Assembly (NCBI RefSeq): GCF_029407905.1
Contig: NW_026577882.1
Span: 186,001-250,000 of the forward strand
DNA length: 64,000 nt
Source: Bubalus kerabau
Lineage: Eukaryota > Chordata > Mammalia > Artiodactyla > Bovidae
Direction: 5' to 3'
Below are positions 44,261 to 55,371 of the stretch, in pieces. The notes beneath the pieces were generated by a model. The model did not search any database and was not told the DNA's origin. It worked only from the letters and a program-made list of their open reading frames with translations. How positions within the stretch are numbered: position 1 is the stretch's first letter; every line of letters starts with the position of its first letter. The position numbers were made by a program, and so were the translations under genes.

Positions 44261-45079
44261 CTTGTTTAAACCCTCAATATAATGTTTGCTCCTTTGTAAT
44301 GCTACAACATCCACCTTATCTTATGATGTAACCACTTATTGAATTATGGTCTTGCTGTATTACAACAACTACAGGATTTAATGCAAACACGACGGTTTGT
44401 GGGCTTACTTATCTTGGGAACAGCAGCTTTGATCAGTGCAATCACTTCTGTTACTGTGGCAGCAATATCATTGACTCAACAAGTACATACTGCTCAATAT
44501 GTTGATTCTATGTCCAAAAATGTTTCTTTAACATTGGCAACACAGGAAGCTATAGAGAGAAAATTAGAAATGAGGGTAGACGCCCTAGAGGAAGCAGTAA
44601 TACATATTGGGACTGAATTGCAGGCTTTAAAGGTGAAAATGGCATTGTCTTGTCATGCTGACTATCGGTGGATATGTGGAACACCCCTGAAAGTAAATGA
44701 GACAGATTTTGAATGGGAAAAGATTAAAAACCATATTTCAGGTATCTGGAACAGCTCTGACATTGGTTGAGACGTAGGGAAACTTCACTATCAAATAGCA
44801 ACCATGGAGCACTCCCGATTAGATTTTACTGCTGCTGGAACAGCAAATGATTTCTTCCATACTTTCCCTAACTACATCTCAGGAAAGAATATTCTGTCTA
44901 ATGTCTTTAGCTATGCTGCGGTGGCTGCTTTAATTCTGCTTCTCATAATCATTCTTCCTTGTATTGTCAGGATTCTTCGGCAGAGTATTCAGAGGCTCGC
45001 GACTGAGCTACATCTGGCTGTTTTAAGAAATAAAAAACGGGGAGATGCCGGGAGCCGGCGAGAGACATTCCACTCGTGA
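44261..45079 (+). pseudogene. env remnant: transmembrane subunit
   Basis: One frame runs from about 44339 to 45079 with a single internal stop (TGA, 44768-44770). In order: a hydrophobic fusion-peptide-like stretch (FVGLLILGTAALISA, about 44393-44440), an alanine-rich helix and heptad-repeat region (to about 44640), a disulfide-loop-like C-x7-C (CHADYRWIC), then a membrane span (about 44903-44978) and a basic tail. The frame ends 34 bp inside the 3' LTR, an overlap known in betaretroviruses. The surface subunit is essentially absent; its place is taken by the TIMP2 fragment. Upstream of 44339 there are further stops. Not expected to make a functional envelope. Confidence 0.85.
45032..45045 (+). 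other. Polypurine tract
   Basis: AAAAAACGGGGAGA directly before the 3' LTR; one C interrupts it. This is the plus-strand primer site for reverse transcription, overlapped by the env frame. Confidence 0.85.
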
Positions 45080-46339
45080 CAAAGGTCATGAGGAAGGAGG
45101 CTGGGCATACACAAAGGCGGGATCGAGCCTCGGGAGTCCTCCCGGATATTCTTGAGCATCTACCCCCCAAAACCAGAGTCTGCCTACTTTATTGCTTTGT
45201 GCTCTCCCCTCTGACTTTACTGGGGGCTGTCCCCCACCACCATCTCACTCTCTCTGTCAAAGAGCTAACTTACAGCTCCAATTAATAAAGTTCCTGGGCA
45301 ATTAGGAGTGTTTAAATCCAAACACGTCAGATGGCTCTCTAACTCGCCTGACAAGTTTACCCGGTCTCCTACAGCAATGCATACAATTGTTTACAGTCTC
45401 CGAGCCTCGAGAGGCACGGGAAGCTTAAGATATTCAAATAGCTTAGAGCCTCTCAGAGAGTTAGAAACTGTCAGAATAAAACTAGTAAAAGATTTCATTG
45501 ATGAACCAATGCTTGTTGCCAAGTTTCCACATCCCCTGAATTGTATCCTTGAATGTGTATTAATTAATATAGTTGGTATGTAGAAGAAATAAGTAGTGGC
45601 CTTGGTGTTACTAACTTTAGACCCTTAAGGTAATAAATTATTTCCTTTGTTGTAAGCCCATTACACATCTGCCCTATAGGAATGCAATTTTATCTTCGAA
45701 AGATGGGGCCAAACCTTAAAATAATTACTCTTAGAGAAAATAAGTCTTATGGTTGATAAGTCTTTGTCAAGAGTCATAAAATGTTAATAGGTCTTCTGGC
45801 TAGAAGATGATGTAAATCACCTAAACCATTTGTATACGATACATTTGCAGGAGAGAAACTCTGGTTTTTGATAAGGATCAAAGGCTGCTGTCTTTGCATC
45901 CCCATTATCCTCTATGTGTAACTTAGGGTATAAAAACCCCTGTTGAAAATAAAGCTACGGGCCTTGATTGCCAACGCTTAGTCTCCTAATGTCATTCTTC
46001 CCCTCAATTTTCAGATGAGTGTCCATCTGGAGCGCGGATATCCTCTGCGACCATTTATTTGCCTGGGCTTCGAAGACCACTTGAGAAGGTGTCTAAGGTG
46101 GGGCACTTTTCGCTATTCGAGAGGGAGCCTGCGGCCTCCGTGGTCAGAGCTAACCTGGTGTCACGGGTTATACTGATTTTCCGCATAAACCAAGCTACTC
46201 AGCTTCTTTTCTCCACTAAATTTTCCTACTGAGCTATCCTCATTCTATTACTCTTTATATCTTCGATAAATAAATCAATAGGTCGCCTACTCTGTCTCCC
46301 CTTCGAAAACCCTGGACCAGCCGAGGCTGGACCTTGTCA
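45046..46339 (+). mobile_element. 3' LTR of the provirus
   Basis: 1294 bp, TG...CA. TATAAAAA at 45929-45936, AATAAA at 45948-45953. It retains the 91-codon U3 frame (45308-45583) with six amino-acid differences from the 5' copy. It is shorter than the 5' LTR partly because AATCAATATATAAATAGG there reads AATCAATAGG here. The GAAGAG that follows is the target duplication. Confidence 0.93.
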
Positions 46340-46345
46340 GAAGAG
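46340..46345. other. Target-site duplication, right copy (provirus)
   Basis: GAAGAG directly after the LTR end GTCA; matches GAAGAT at 39448-39453 in five of six bases and restores the satellite text GAAGAGGGCCTCATCTCGA. Confidence 0.82.
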
Positions 46346-48303
46346 GGCCTCATCTCGATTTGAAGCAGGAACCTCAGGGTTGCTCTCCATTTCTGACTCT
46401 GAACACAGAGTCCCTACAGAGTTAGGACAGGAGAGTCAGGCCTCGTCTTGTGTGGAGGAATGGAACTCCACTGGACTCTCGAGTTGTTCACCGGATAACA
46501 GGCCACTTGTCGAGCTGTGTGTGGAACCTGCGGTTTTATCCGGACGATGCATGGGGGTGTCAGTTCCCCTTCGTTTTTTGCCTTCATACACAGGGTTGCC
46601 TTCGAAGAGGTATCCAGCCTTCAGATTCTTATCAAGAGCAGACCAGGAAATCAGTGTCTTTCGGCATGTGGCACCACCCACAAGCCTACGTCTCGAATTT
46701 CTTCTTGAGACGGACCTCAACCTGAGGTGCACCAGGAAGGTCGGTAACCCTTTCAGACAAAGCAAGTGAATCGACCCTCTTGTCCCGATCAGGAGGGGAG
46801 AAGGGGCTCAGATGAAGTGGTGCCGGGAACCTCGATGTTCCCCTCGAGTAAAACTGGGATGTCGGGGAACTTTTGGAGTCACATCAAAGGTGCTAAGTAC
46901 CGTTTCAAACTTCAAGACGGAACGTGAGACTTCTCTTGAGACGCTGTAGCTGGCAAGGGCCTCATCTTGTGGTGACGGGTTAACCACGTCGTTTTTCTCG
47001 AGTTGTGGCGGGATTCTCGAGTTAGGTCAGGAAATTCAGGCTTCCTCTTGTGTTGGCCCAGGGAAGTCCAGTCTTCCATTCGAGTTGCGAGGGAGAGCTA
47101 GGGATTGCGCTTGAGTTACTGCAGGGCAAAAGAGACCTTATCTAGGCTTGTTTCCAGGACATAATGTTCGTCTCCAGGGGGGACAGGGATCTCGGGGTTG
47201 CTTTCCTGATGCACCCGGGGAGTCAGTCCTTGTCTCGAGGGGAAGCGAAGGACTCCACTCTCCTCTCGAGTTGCGACGGGTATCTCTTGGAGCCCACTGA
47301 GTGGCCTAAAGGGAGTCAAGCCTCCTGTGGAGTTTGGAGAGAGGACTCGTGATTGCTCTCCAGGCCATGCAGGAAAAGAAGGCCATCATCTCGCGATGAA
47401 CGGGGCGTCTCGTGGGTTTTCTCGAGCTGCAGCACCAGTGTGGGGTTTCTCATGAGTTACTACGGGGAGCTCAGGGAGCCTCTCATGTGGCGCTTGGGAA
47501 GTCAGGTCTCCATGCGCATTGCGAGGGGGAGCGCGTCATTGCTCTAGAGTCATGGAAGGTGTATCGGGCCTCAAGAACCGTTAAAGAAGGACTTTCAAGG
47601 TGTTTCTTGGGTCACGGCAGTAAACCCTGGGTTCCCTCGACTAGTGCCGGTGGCCTCAGGGAGCTTCTCAGTGTGCCTCTGAGAAGTCAAGGATACCCTG
47701 GAGTTGGGAGGGCCCTCTCGGGACTCCACTGGGTTTGGTGCAATAGAAGAGGGCCTCATCTCGAGTGGAGGCAGGAACCTCTGGGTTCGTCTCCATTTCT
47801 GACTCTGATCGCAGGGTCCCTGCAGAGTTGGGACAGGAGAGTCAGGCCTCGTCTTGTAAGGAGGAATGGAACTCCGCTTGCCTCTCGAGTTATTCACGGG
47901 GTGACAGGCAACTTGTCGAACTGTGTTTGGAATCTGCGGGTTTTTCCGGACGATGCACGAGGGTGTCAGTGCCCCTTCGTGTTGTGGCTTCTTCCACAGG
48001 GTTGCCTTTCAAGAGGTGTCCGGGCATCGGGTTCTTATCAAGAGTGGACCGGGGAATCGGGGTCTTTCAGCATGTGTTACCACCCATGAAGCTACGTCTC
48101 AAATATTCTCGTTAGACCGGCCTCATCCTGAGGTGCGCCGGGAAGGTTGGGAACCCCTTCCAGACAAAGCACGGGAGTCGACCCTCCAGTCGCAATCAGG
48201 AGGGGAGAAGTGGCTCAGATGAAGTCGTACCGGGAACCTCGGTGTTCCCCTCGAGAGAGACCAGGGTGTCGGGGAACTTTTGGAATCGCATCAAGGGTGC
48301 CAA

Positions 48304-48328
48304 GTTTTCACACTTGAAGTGTGAAAAC
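48304..48328. repeat. Perfect 11-bp-arm palindrome inside a satellite unit
   Basis: GTTTTCACACT, loop TGA, AGTGTGAAAAC. Other units read CCAAGTACCGTTTCGCACTTC here. The inversion plus an extra CACTTCAAG accounts for a gain of about 15 bp. It could form a hairpin; it looks like a template-switch scar. Confidence 0.85.
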
Positions 48329-48742
48329 ACTTCAAGAAGAAACCTGGGACTTCTCTTTAGACGCTGTAGCGGGCAAGGGCCTCATCTTGCGATGACAGGG
48401 TAACCATGTGGTTTTTCTCGAGTTTCAGCGGGATTCTCGAGTTACGATGGGGAATTCAGGCTTCCTCTTGTGTTGGCCCAGGGAAGTCCAATCTTCCATT
48501 GGAGTTGCGAGAGAGAGCTAGGGATTGCTCTCGAGTCACTTCAGGGCAAAAGAGACCTCATCTAAGCTTGTGTCCAGGACCTAATGTTCCTCTCCAGGGG
48601 CGACAGAGATCTCGGGGTTGCATTTTAGACGCACCCGAGGAGTCAGACCTCATCTCGAGAGGAAGGAAAGGACTCTGCTCTGCTCTCGAGTCCCGACGGG
48701 TATTTCTTGGAGACCACTGAGTGGCCTAAAGGGAGTCAAGCC

Positions 48743-48751
48743 TCCTGTGGA
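48743..48751. other. Target-site duplication, left copy (L1)
   Basis: TCCTGTGGA, next to the poly-T that represents the L1 poly(A) tail. The right copy (56924-56932) reads TCTTGTGGA, one mismatch. Confidence 0.75.
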
Positions 48752-49196
48752 TTTTTTTTTTAATTTTATTTTATTTTTAAACTTTACATAATTGTATTAG
48801 TTTTTCCAAATATCAAAATGAATCTGCCTCAGGTATACATGTGCTCCCCATCCTGAACCCTCCTCCCTCCTCCCCCCCCCATAGCATCCCTCTGGGTCGT
48901 CCCAGTGCACTAGCCCCAAGCATCCAGTGTCATGCATCAAACCTGGACTGGCAACTCTTTTCATACATGATATTTTACATGTTTCAATGCCATTCTCCCA
49001 AATCTTCCCACCTTCTCCCTCTCCCACAGAGTCCATAAGACTCTTCTATACATCAGTGTCTCTTTTGCTGTCTCGTACTCAGGGTTATTGTTACCGTCTT
49101 TCAAAGTTCCATATATATGCGTTAGTATACTGTATTGGTGTTTTTCTTTCTGGCTTACTTCACTCTGTATAATAGGCTGCAGTTTCATCCACCTCA

Positions 49197-52100
49197 TTAG
49201 AACTGATTCATTCTATTCTTTTTAATGGCGGAGTAATACTCCATTGTGTATATGTACCACAGCTTTCTTATCCATTCATCTGCTGATGGACATCTAGGTT
49301 GCTTCCATGTCCTGGCTATTAGAAACAGTGCTGCGATGAACATTGGGGTACACGTGTCTCTTTCCCTTCTGGTTTCCTCAGTGTGTATGCCCAGCAGTGG
49401 GATTGCTGGATCATAAGGCAGTTCTATTTCCAGTTTTTTAAGGAATCTCCACACTGTTCTCTATAGTGGCTGTACTAGTTTGCATTCCCACCAACAGTGT
49501 AAGAGGGTTCCCTTTTCTCCACACCCTCTCCAGCATTTATTATTTGTAGACTTTTGGATTGCAGCCATTCTGACTGGCGTGAAATGGTACCTCATAGTGG
49601 TTTTGATTTGCATTTCTATGATAATGAGTGATTTTGAGCATCTTTTCATGTGTTTGTTAGCCATCTGTATGTCTTCTTTGGAGAAATGTCTATTTAGTTC
49701 TTTGGCCCATTTTTTGATTGGGTCATCTATTTTTCTGGAGTTGAGCTGTAGGTGTTGCTTGTATATTTTTGAGATTAGTTGTTTGTCAGTTGCTTCATTT
49801 CCTATTATTTTCTCCCATTCCGAAGGCTGTCTTTTCACCTTGCTAATAGTTTGCTTTGATGTGCAGAAGCTTTTAAGGTTAATTCGGTCCCATTTGTTTA
49901 TTTTTGTTTTTATTTCCAATATTCTGGGAGGTGGGTCATAGAGGATCCTGCTGTGATGTATTTCAGAGAGTGTTTTGCCTATGTTCTCCTCTAGGAGTTT
50001 TATAGTTTCTGGTCTTACGTTTAGATCTTGAATCCATTTTGAGTTTATTTTTGTGTATTGTGTTAGAAAGTGTTCTAGTTTCATTCTTTTACAAGTGGTT
50101 GACCAGATTTCCCAGCACCACTTGTTAAAGAGATTGTCTTTACTCCATTGTATATTTTTGCCTCCTTTGTCAAAGATAAGGTGTCCATATGTGTGTGGAT
50201 TTATCTCTGGGCTTTCTATTTCGTTCCACTAATCTATATGTCTGTCTTTGTGCCAGTACCATACTGTCTTGATAACTGTGGCTTTGTAGCGGAGCCTGAA
50301 ATCAGGTAGGTTGATTCCTCCAGTTCCATTCTTCTTTCTCAAGATCGCTTTGGCTATTCGAGGTTTTTTGTATTTCCATACAAATTGTGAAATTATTTGT
50401 TCTAGCTCTGTGAAGAATACTGTTGGTAGCTTGATAGGGATTGCATTGAATCTATAAATTGCCTTGGGTAGTATACTCATTTTCACTATATTGATTCTTC
50501 CAATCCATGAACATGGTATATTTCTCCACCTATTAGTGTCCTCTTTGATTTCTTTCACCAGTGTTTTATAGTTTTCTATATATAGGTCTTTAGTTTCTTT
50601 AGGTAGGTATATTCCTAAGTATTTTATTCTTTCCGTTGCAATGGTGAATGAAATTGTTTCCTTAATTTCTCTTTCTGTTTTCTCATTATTAGTGTATAGG
50701 AATGCAAGGGATTTCTGTGTGTTGATTTTATATCCTGCAACTTTACTATAGTCATTGACTAGTTCTAGTGATTTTCTGGTGGAGTCTTTAGGGTTTTCTA
50801 TGTAGAGGATCATGTCATCTGCAAACAGTGAGAGTTTTACTTCTTCTTTTCCAATTTGGATTCCTTTTGTTTCTTTTTCTGCTCTGATTGCTGTGGCCAA
50901 AACTTCCAAAGCTATGTTGAATAGTAATGGTGAAAGTGGGCACCCTTGTCTAGTTCCTGACTTTAGAGGAAATGCTTTCAATTTTTCACCATTGAGGATA
51001 ATGTTTGCTGTGGGTTTGTCATATATAGCTTTTATTATGTTGAGGTATGTTCCTTCTATTCCTGCTTTCTGGAGAGTTTTTATCATAAATGGATGTTGAA
51101 TTTTGTCAAAGGCTTTCTCTGCATCTATTGAGACAATCATATGGTTTTTATTTTTCAATTTGTTAAGGTGGTGTATTACATTGATTGATTTGCGGATATT
51201 GAAGAATCCTTGCATCCCTGGGATAAAGCCCACTTGGTCATGGTGTATGATCTTTTTAATGTGTTGTTGGATTCTGATTGCTAGAATTTTGTTAAGGATA
51301 TTTGCATCTATGTCATCAGTGATATTGGCCTGTAGTTTTCTTTTTTTGTGGGATCTTTGTCAGGTTTTGGTATTAGGCTGATGGTGGCCTCATAGAATGA
51401 GTTTGGAAGTTTACCTTCCTCTGCAATTTTCTGGAAGAGTTTGAGCAGGATAGGTGTTAGCTCTTCTCTAAATTTTTCGTAGAATTCAGCTGTGAAGCCG
51501 TCTGGACCTGGGCTTTTGTTGGCTGGAAGATTTTTGGTTACAGTTTCCATTTCCGTGCTTGTGATGGGTCTGTTAAGATTTTCTATTTCTTCCCTGGTCC
51601 AGTTTTGGAAAGTTGTACTTTTCTAAGAATTTGTGCATTTCTTCCACGTTGTCCATTTTATTGGCATATAATTGTTGATAGTAGTCTCTTATGATCCTTT
51701 GTATTTCTGTGTTTTCTGTTGTGATCTCTCCATTTTCATTTCTAATTTTATTGATTTGATTTTTCTCCCTTTGTTTCTTGATGAGTCTGGCTAATGGTTT
51801 GTCAATTTTATTTATCGTTTCAAAGAACCAGCTTTTGGTTTTGTTGATTTTTGCTATGGTCTCTTTTGTTTCTTTTGCATTTATTTCTGCTCTAATTTTT
51901 AAGATTTCTTTCCTTCTACTAACCCTGGGGTTCTTCATTTCTTCCTTTTCTAGTTGCTTTAGGTGTAGAGTTAGGTTACTTATTTGACTTTTTTCTTGTT
52001 TCTTGAGGTGTGCCTGTATTGCTATGAACTTTCCCCTTAGGACTGCTTTTACCGTGTCCCACAAGTTTTGGGTTGTTGTGTTTTCATTTTCATCCGTTTC

Positions 52101-52913
52101 TATGCAAATTTTGATTTCTTTTTTGATTTCTTCTGTGATTTGTTGGTTATTCAGCAGCGTGTTGTTCAGCCTCCATATGTTGGAATTTTTAATAGTTTTT
52201 CTCCTGTAATTGAGATCTAATCTTACTGCATTGTGGTCAGAAAAGATGCTTGGAATGATTTCTATTTTTTTGAATTTACCAATGCTAGCTTTATGGCCCA
52301 GGATGTGATCTATCCTGGAGAAGGTTCCATGTGCACTTTAGAAAAAGTTGAAATTCATTGTTTTGGGATGAAATGTCCTATAGATATCAATTAGGTCTAA
52401 CTGGTTTATTGTATCATTTAAAGTTTGTGTTTCCTTGTTAAATTTCTGTTTAGTTGATCTATCCATAGGTGTGAGTGGGGTATTAAAATCTCCAACTATT
52501 ATTGTGTTAGTGTTAATTTCTCCTTTCATACTTGTTAGCATTTGTCTTACATACTGTGGTGCTCCCACGTTGGGTGCATATATATTTATAATTGTTATAT
52601 CTTCTTCTTGGATTGATCCTTTGATCATTATGTAGTGACCTTCTTTGTCTCTTTTCACAGCCTTTGTTTTAAAGTCTATTTTATCTGATATGAGTATCGC
52701 TACTCCTGCTTTCTTTTGGTCCCTATTTGCATGGAAAATCTTTTTCCAGCCCTTCACTTTCAGTCTGTATGTATCCCCTGTTTTGAGGTGGGTCTCTTGT
52801 AGACAACATATGTAGGGGTCTTGTTTTTGTATCCATTCAGCCAGTCTTTGTCTTTTGGTTGGAGCATTCAACCCATTTACGTTTAAGGTAATTACTGATA
52901 AGTATGATCCCAT
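49197..52913 (-). pseudogene. L1 ORF2 (endonuclease-reverse transcriptase), broken
   Basis: The start codon at 52913 opens MGSYLSVITLNVNGLNAPTK, the apurinic endonuclease domain, with the conserved CCLQETHL and VGDFNTPL motifs before a break near 52340. Reverse transcriptase lies within 50229-51233 and shows AFDKIQHPFM, TRQGCPLSPLLFNIALEVL and the catalytic box LFADDMILY. The C-terminal part ends YYSAIKKNRMNQF at 49197. At least five breaks (near 52340, 51560, 51300, 50220-50090 and 49455) split the roughly 1240-codon frame. In a living element ORF2 nicks DNA and reverse-transcribes L1 RNA. This copy cannot. Confidence 0.92.
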
Positions 52914-52944
52914 TGCCGTTTACTTTATTGTTTGGGGTTTGAAT

Positions 52945-53881
52945 TTATACACCGTTTTTGTGTTTCCTGTTTAGTATTTGTTGGAGAGCTGGTTTGGTGG
53001 TGCAGAATTCTCTCAGTTTTTGCTTGTCTGAAAAGCTTTTGATTTCTCCTTCATACTTGAATGAGATCCTTGCTGGGTACAAAAATCTGGGCTGTAGGTT
53101 ATTTTCTTTCATCATTTTAAGTATGTCTTGCCATTCCCTCCTTGCTTGAAGAGTTTCTATTGAAAGATCAGCTGTTATCCTTATGGCAATTCCCTTGTGT
53201 GTTATTTGTTGTTTTTCCCTTGCTGCTTTTCATATTTGTTCTTTGTGTTTGATTTTTGTTAATGTGATTAATATGTGTCTTGGGGGGTTTCGCCTTGGCT
53301 TTATCCTGTTTGGGACTCTCTGGGTTTCTTGGACTTGAGTGAGTATTTCCTTCCCCATTTTAGGGAAGTTTTCAACTATTATCTCCTCAAGTATTTTCTC
53401 ACGGTCTTTCTTTTTGTCTTCTTCTTCTGGGACCCCTATGATTCGAATGTTGTAGCGTTTAATATTGTCCTGGAGGTCTCTGAGATTGTGCTCATTTCTT
53501 TTAATTCGTTTTTCATGTATCCTCTCTGATTCATTTATTTCTACCATTCTATCTTCGAATTCACTAATCCTATCTTCTGCCTCTGTTATTCTACTATTTG
53601 TTGCCTCCAGAGTGTTTTTAATTTCATTTATTGCATTATTCATTATATATTGACTCTTTTTTTATTTCTTCTAGGTCCTTGTTAAACCTTTCTTGCATCT
53701 TCTCAATCCTTGTCTCCAGGCTATTTATCTGTGATTCCATTTTAATTTCAAGATTTTAGATCCATTTCACTATCCTTACTCGGAATTCTTTATCAGGTAG
53801 ATTCCCTATCTCTTCCTCTTTTGTTTGGTTTGGTGGGCATTTATCCTGTTCCTTTATCTGCTGGGTATTCCTCTGTCTCAT
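52945..53881 (-). pseudogene. L1 ORF1 (RNA-binding protein), broken
   Basis: The start at 53881 gives MRQRNTQQIKEQDKCPPNQT. A stop near 53758 and others follow. The coiled coil (NSRITEAEDRISEFEDRM, about 53540-53610) and RNA-recognition part (YNIRIIGVPEEE, about 53430) are intact in 53230-53643, which ends at a stop after KIKHKEQI. The C-terminal domain (RITADLSIETLQARREWQD) continues past that stop to a terminator at 52945-52947. Length of about 312 codons is close to the mammalian L1 ORF1 norm. ORF1p normally coats L1 RNA as a trimer. Confidence 0.87.
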
Positions 53882-54878
53882 CTTGTTTAAATTGCTGAGT
53901 TTGGGGTGTCCTTTCTGTATTCTGGCAGTTTGTGGAGTTCTTTACTGTGGCATTTCCTCGCTGTGTGTGGGTTTGTACAGGTGTCTTGTCAAGGTTTCCT
54001 GGTTAGGGAAGCTTGTGTCCGTGTTCTGGTGGGTGGAGCTGTATTTCTTCTCTCTGGAGTGCAATGAAGTGTCCAGTAATGAGTTATGAGATGTTTGTGG
54101 TTTTGGGGTGACTTTGGGCAGCCTGTATCTTGAAGCTCAGGGCTGCGTTCCTTTGTTGCTGGAGAATTGGCTTGGTATGTCTTGCCCTGGAACTTGTTGG
54201 CCCTTTTGTGGTGCTTGATTTCAGTGTCGGTATGGAGGCATTTGATGAGCTCCTGTCAATTAATGTTCCTTGGAGTCAGGAGTTCCCTGGAGTCAGGGTT
54301 TGGACTTAAGCCTCCTGCTTCCAGTTATCTGTCTTACTTTTACAGTAGTTTCAAAACTTCTCCTTCTATACAGCACCATTGATAAAACATCTACGTTAAA
54401 GAAGAAAAGTTTCTCTACTGTGAGGGCCACTCAGAAAGGTTCACAGCGTTACATGGAGAAGAGAAGAGGGAGGAGGTAGTTAGAGGTGACCCAAATGAGA
54501 TCAGGTGGAATCAATAGTGGAGAGAGTGGGCTGGCCAGTAGTCACTTCCTTATGTGCACTCCACAACTGGACCGCTCAGAGATGTTCACAGAGTTATACA
54601 GAGACGAGAAGAAGGAGGAAGGAGACAGAGGTGGCCAGAAGGATAAAAGGGGGGAATGAAAAGGAGGGAGACAGATCCAGCCAGTAATCAGTTCCCTAAG
54701 TGTTCTCCACCGTCTGGAATACACAGAAATTCACAGAGTTGGGTAGAGTAGAGAGGGGTTAGGGAGGAGACACAGGCGACCTGGTGGAGAAAAAGGAGAG
54801 TCCAAAGGGAGAGAGAGCAGTCAAGCCAGTAATCTCGCTCCCTAGTGAAAAATGGGTACTGAAGATTGGGTTCTTAAA

Positions 54879-55330
54879 GGTACAAAATTGGTAACAAATA
54901 CATAAAAGCAAAAATTAAAAATCTAGAGTAGAGTTTGGAATTTCAAAAATACGATGTTAAAGAAAAGAAGAAGGAAAAGAAAGAGAGAAAAAACGAACAA
55001 AGAAAAACAAACAAGGTCGCAAAAATTATCAAGAAAATACAGGTACAAAATTGATAACTAATACCAAAAAGCAAAAATTAAAAATCTAGAGTAGAGTTTG
55101 GAATTTCAAAAATACAATGTTAAAAAAAAGGAAGAAGAAAACTAAAGAGAAAACAAACAAACAAAAACAAGCAATGTCGCAAAAATTATAAAGAAACTAC
55201 AGGTACAAAATTGATATCAAATATCAAAAAGCATAAATTAAAAATCTAGAGTACAGTTTGGAATTTCAAAAATACAATGTTAAAGAAAAGAAGAAAAAAA
55301 AAAACAAAACAAAAAAACAAGGTCAAAAAT
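54879..55330 (-). repeat. ~160-bp tandem repeats in the L1 5' UTR
   Basis: GGTACAAAATTG starts three copies at about 54879, 55042 and 55202. Each contains AAAAATCTAGAGTA and TTTGGAATTTCAAAAATAC, and each ends in an (AAAC/AAG)-rich tail. The spacing is 163 and 160 bp. Confidence 0.85.

Positions 55331-55332
<2 letters not shown>

Positions 55333-55368
<36 letters not shown>
55333..55368. repeat. (TA)n microsatellite
   Basis: An uninterrupted run of about 18 TA dinucleotides within the L1 5' UTR, next to the 160-bp repeats. Confidence 0.92.

Positions 55369-55371
<3 letters not shown>

Larger units (their letters stand above)
46346..48751 (+). repeat. Satellite I array, subfamily B, between provirus and L1
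   Basis: Anchors at 47134 and 48554. The distance 38838 to 47134, less the provirus and one duplication (6892 bp), is 1404, exactly one unit, so the provirus entered an intact array. The 1420 spacing of the next unit comes from a palindromic insertion at 48304. The tract stops in CCTCCTGTGGA at the L1 insertion point. Confidence 0.87.

Noticed and set aside
45076..45285. Open frame of 69 codons at the start of the 3' LTR
   Set aside because: The equivalent stretch of the 5' LTR is broken, and the frame simply overlaps the env end and U3.
47412..48089. Open frame of 225 codons in satellite I
   Set aside because: Same reasoning; similar fragments recur in every unit in shifting lengths, which shows repetition of DNA, not a conserved protein.
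50812..51381. Plus-strand frames over the L1
   Set aside because: They are the antisense shadow of the ORF2 reverse-transcriptase region.
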